Position numbers and translations under genes: made by a program. From Stratiolaelaps scimitus (Eukaryota > Arthropoda > Arachnida > Mesostigmata > Laelapidae), in contig JABWDB010000001.1 in the NCBI GenBank assembly GCA_019614645.1, positions 11,077,501 through 11,141,500 of the forward strand: DNA of 64,000 bases, in the 5' to 3' direction. A model generated the notes under the pieces. The model did no database searches. It was not told the DNA's origin and was given only the letters and a program-made list of their open reading frames with translations. The first letter of the stretch is position 1; each line of letters starts with the position of its first letter. This document shows positions 61,628 through 64,000 of the stretch, in pieces.

Positions 61628-61788
61628 ACAACAACAAAGAACAGGCGGTTCGCCAGTTAGGAGTAATAGCCGTCTGAGGCAGCTTCTGGAATTCGTTTTA
61701 CTTTAACGATAGCAAGCGACCGTCGGCTTAGGTCCTCCTGATAGGTGTGTTCCCATTGCGCTGGTACATGGAAGAGAGGAAATTGCAT

Positions 61789-61880
61789 TGGCGCGGTGCG
61801 ATGTAGCTCGGCCAGCCACTGTCATGTGACAGACGGTCACAGGTTATCGTGCTCTGGAGGAAGCGAAAATAAATATCGAT
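61789..61880 (+). repeat. Possible tRNA-like SINE remnant
   Basis: GATGTAGCTCGGCCAG at 61800-61815 resembles a tRNA D arm with an A box. CTGTCATGTGACAG can form an anticodon-like hairpin, and AGGTTATCGTGCT at 61840-61852 is a weak B box. An A-rich stretch follows at 61865-61875. No target duplication was seen. Confidence 0.35.
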
Positions 61881-64000
61881 ATAAACGCTTCTGGTTTTCA
61901 AGTTACTGATTACTGATACTTGTGTATTACGATGAACGAGCCTACGATGAATTTTCTCATATAATAGCTTTCGTTAGTTTCGTATGCAGCAGTTCTTTTG
62001 TGACGTTGCGTTCATGCTGTGATATCCAGATGACATACTCGTTATGTCTTAGGCTTTCGTCAACTTCGATCGCTGGCAATTCAGGAAGAGACGAGACGGG
62101 CAATTGTTGCGACGGCCACCTTGTGCACACAAGCACACTCATACAACGCTACGTAATACAATGCGTGATCACACAGAGACAGCCGTGTCTGACTAAATAG
62201 GGGCTGTTCTGCTCGGCTGCTTTCCGAGAGTCGTCGACTCGCATTGTCCGCCGAGTTGCGGCTCACACCCAGCAGCGCCTTCGTCAGTGTCTTCTCAATT
62301 AATAATGAGGTAACCTTTAAAGAGCTACTCCTCGACGAGCTAGCTAGTACTTTTCCGACGACTTCGAGCTAATATCGTTGTCGTTGTGCCGAGAGGAGCA
62401 TCTGACGACGTATTCATTTACGTGCTCTATAGGCGGTGCTGTGCTACCGGTGAAAGCAGGTCCTCATCAGCAGGACCTGCGGATGGTACCGCCCTTCCTA
62501 TTGTTGCCTGCCAGGAACGCAGGACGACGATACAGAATGAATCATCTTCGTGGCAGAGCCGACTCCATAGCCTGTTCGTCAGTTCCCCTGAAAGCAGAGA
62601 GTTCGGGGGTGTCATCTGCACGTTGCCAACATCGCCGTATAGACCTCACCTTCCCATCTATAGTAAGCGATACTTACTATCGGGGTGTATAATGCAGGCG
62701 ACGTCTGTCAGTAGAGAACATGTATGGGAATAATGCATGGAGCCAAGGACACAAAGGCCAGAGCCTAACTGGCGAAGTATGAAATCGACAATCAACCAGA
62801 AGATAGAGGGCATTCTTCACACCCGGCCTCATTCTGTATCTATTGTTATCCAATATCATGCAGGTACCGTTTTGATCATGGTGAAGTTTCGCACAGAGCC
62901 AAATGTTTATTTGTCGTTTACGACTCAACAACGACCCTGCTATACAGCTGCTAGTTCACATCGTCGGAGCCATGAGAAAGGCACGAGCCACAACAATCAT
63001 CATTCTTGTCCGTTATAAATGCAGTGCTTTCGTCTGCCAGGACACGATCGCAAAAATGCCCACGTTCCTCGTACACCTCTGCATCGTTTGCTGACGTTCG
63101 GAGGCGTGATTATATGATTCGTCGGTGGCGCCTGCCTGCCTGCCTGCCGGCCTGCCCCGGGTGCGTGTCTGCGGAGTGAGTGCATCTTCCCCTTGGCAAG
63201 GCCAGGAAATCAATTTCGAGTGATGTATTGAACGTCCAAAAGCTCAGAGAAGCGTCAGAATCTGCTCGGCGCCCATTTTGCCTCTTTTGCAATGGAAACC
63301 ATTTTGATACGAGCTTTATGTTCAAATAGAAAAAGAAAGGCTCGCTATTGTACTACTATCCACAGGCCGTATCGTGCAATGCCTTCACCTCTCCCGCATC
63401 AACACCCCCCCCCCCCCCTTCTCGAAATGTGCGTGCCCATGCGTTCCATGTAAACGGAACGGCTCAAGCGACTGATATCAAAAAGTCGGTGTGCAGAGCA
63501 TCGTATTCACCGAATTTTAACCTTCACCTTGTTCGGGACGTGCACAAAATCAAAATATTCCGAAAAAAAATATTCAAAACATAAATATATATAACGTCCA
63601 TTCGGGGGATGATCAGGCTACAACCTTATCCTTATTGAACAACTATCGATCCGCAATCTGCCAGTCTTCATGCAAACTTGCGCAATCGGATAAATCACTC
63701 GGTGGGACTTCGAGAGAACTATCTTCCACAGGTTGCCAATTATAAAATAAATGGTACCTCGTTTGGCGTCGGTGTACAGCATTTGTACAGTGCCGCCAAC
63801 CAGTGCCCGCATTATCCGCATGTCGCTTCTCCTCTGGTAGTGAGTTGTGCATTGCCAATCGTTAGATGCGCCCTCAATGGGTTCGGCGAAACGGCCAATG
63901 GAACACCGTTGGGTCAGCAATCGGCCCGTCCCATCGTGTGCTATTTGCCGTTGAACCCCAGAGAATCGAAAATCATTCCAGATCCCCCAACAAGCGGACC

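Larger units (their letters stand above)
8395..64000 (+). other. kug: Fat-like cadherin gene, 5' part (gene span)
   Basis: This is the gene-level entry for the eight coding exons listed separately. The joined product is a secreted-then-membrane atypical cadherin of the FAT1/2/3 (Drosophila kugelei/fat-like) group, which in known animals acts at the cell surface in planar polarity, cell migration and epithelial tube shape. What is seen is a signal peptide at residues 1-30, cadherin repeats 1-13 at about 53-1616 and part of repeat 14 to 1657. Every exon junction keeps frame (phases 2, 0, 0, 1, 2, 1, 1, 1). The first repeat has the family-specific pattern of YNVSIPEN, MGI, VRYKIVSGD and FKAE followed by RIRT and LNRE, which separates FAT1-3 from FAT4/Fat and Dachsous. 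The family usually has about 34 repeats and over 4,000 residues, so roughly 40 percent is present. Orthology within FAT1-3 is inferred from remembered family patterns, not from an alignment. Confidence 0.93.
61410..64000 (+). other. Intron 8, partial
   Basis: The intron opens with GTGAGC and runs off the window. It contains a three-copy minisatellite at 61569-61627, a possible tRNA-like SINE near 61789-61880 and a C14 run at 63405-63418. I scanned for the expected continuation of repeat 14 (FxIDxxxGxIxxxxxLDRE) and found none, so the next exon lies outside. Confidence 0.7.

Noticed and set aside
61410..64000. Next cadherin exon (rest of repeat 14)
   Set aside because: No open frame here carries the expected FxIDxxxG or LDRE pattern after a phase-1-compatible acceptor.
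1..64000. CRISPR arrays, operons or other bacterial or phage features
   Set aside because: The tandem repeats are microsatellites without spacers. The gene has spliced exons with GT/AG borders, so the DNA is eukaryotic.

Overview
The window is animal nuclear DNA and holds the 5' part of one very large, intron-rich gene on the + strand: a Fat-like atypical cadherin (FAT1/FAT2/FAT3 group of vertebrates, kugelei/fat-like of Drosophila). Eight coding exons can be joined with matching reading phases and good GT/AG splice sites: 8502-8656, 10450-10621, 19236-19487, 35566-35755, 36912-39291, 39554-39840, 59598-60935 and 61212-61409. Together they encode 1657 residues plus one base: a signal peptide and cadherin repeats 1 to 13, then the first third of repeat 14. 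The gene is open at the 3' end. The remaining repeats and the EGF, laminin-G, membrane and cytoplasmic parts expected for this family must lie beyond 64000.

Wording in the first repeats (an ILDKND...FYP boundary and a PLHQ motif in repeat 2) looks most like arthropod Fat-like proteins. The long introns, moderate GC, frequent CpG, abundant TA, CAG/CAA and GGCT microsatellites and tRNA-derived SINEs would suit a chelicerate such as a mite or tick, but species assignment is a weak inference.

Layout: 1-8394 has no recognisable coding gene and is 5' flank or a 5'-UTR intron. A strong acceptor at 8391-8394 predicts a 5'-UTR/signal-peptide exon at 8395-8656. From 8657 to 35565 three introns (1.8, 8.6 and 16.1 kb) separate the small exons for repeats 1 and 2. 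From 35756 to 39840 lies the dense coding core, with a 2.4-kb exon for repeats 2 to 8. From 39841 to 59597 is a 19.8-kb intron full of simple repeats. From 59598 to 61409 come repeats 9 to 14, and 61410-64000 is the start of the next intron.

The introns carry recognisable mobile-element debris: a truncated, frameshifted Tc1-like transposon (about 29075-29718), a non-LTR retrotransposon 3' end (about 24768-25020), one clear tRNA-derived SINE with a 13-bp target duplication (11955-12200), and several weaker tRNA-like SINE heads. No nested protein gene, CRISPR array or bacterial feature is supported. The long open frames in the GC-rich and repeat-rich intron blocks are low-complexity artefacts. 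I found no previously undescribed system. The most useful new content is the complete exon chain, including a signal-peptide exon that is easy to miss.
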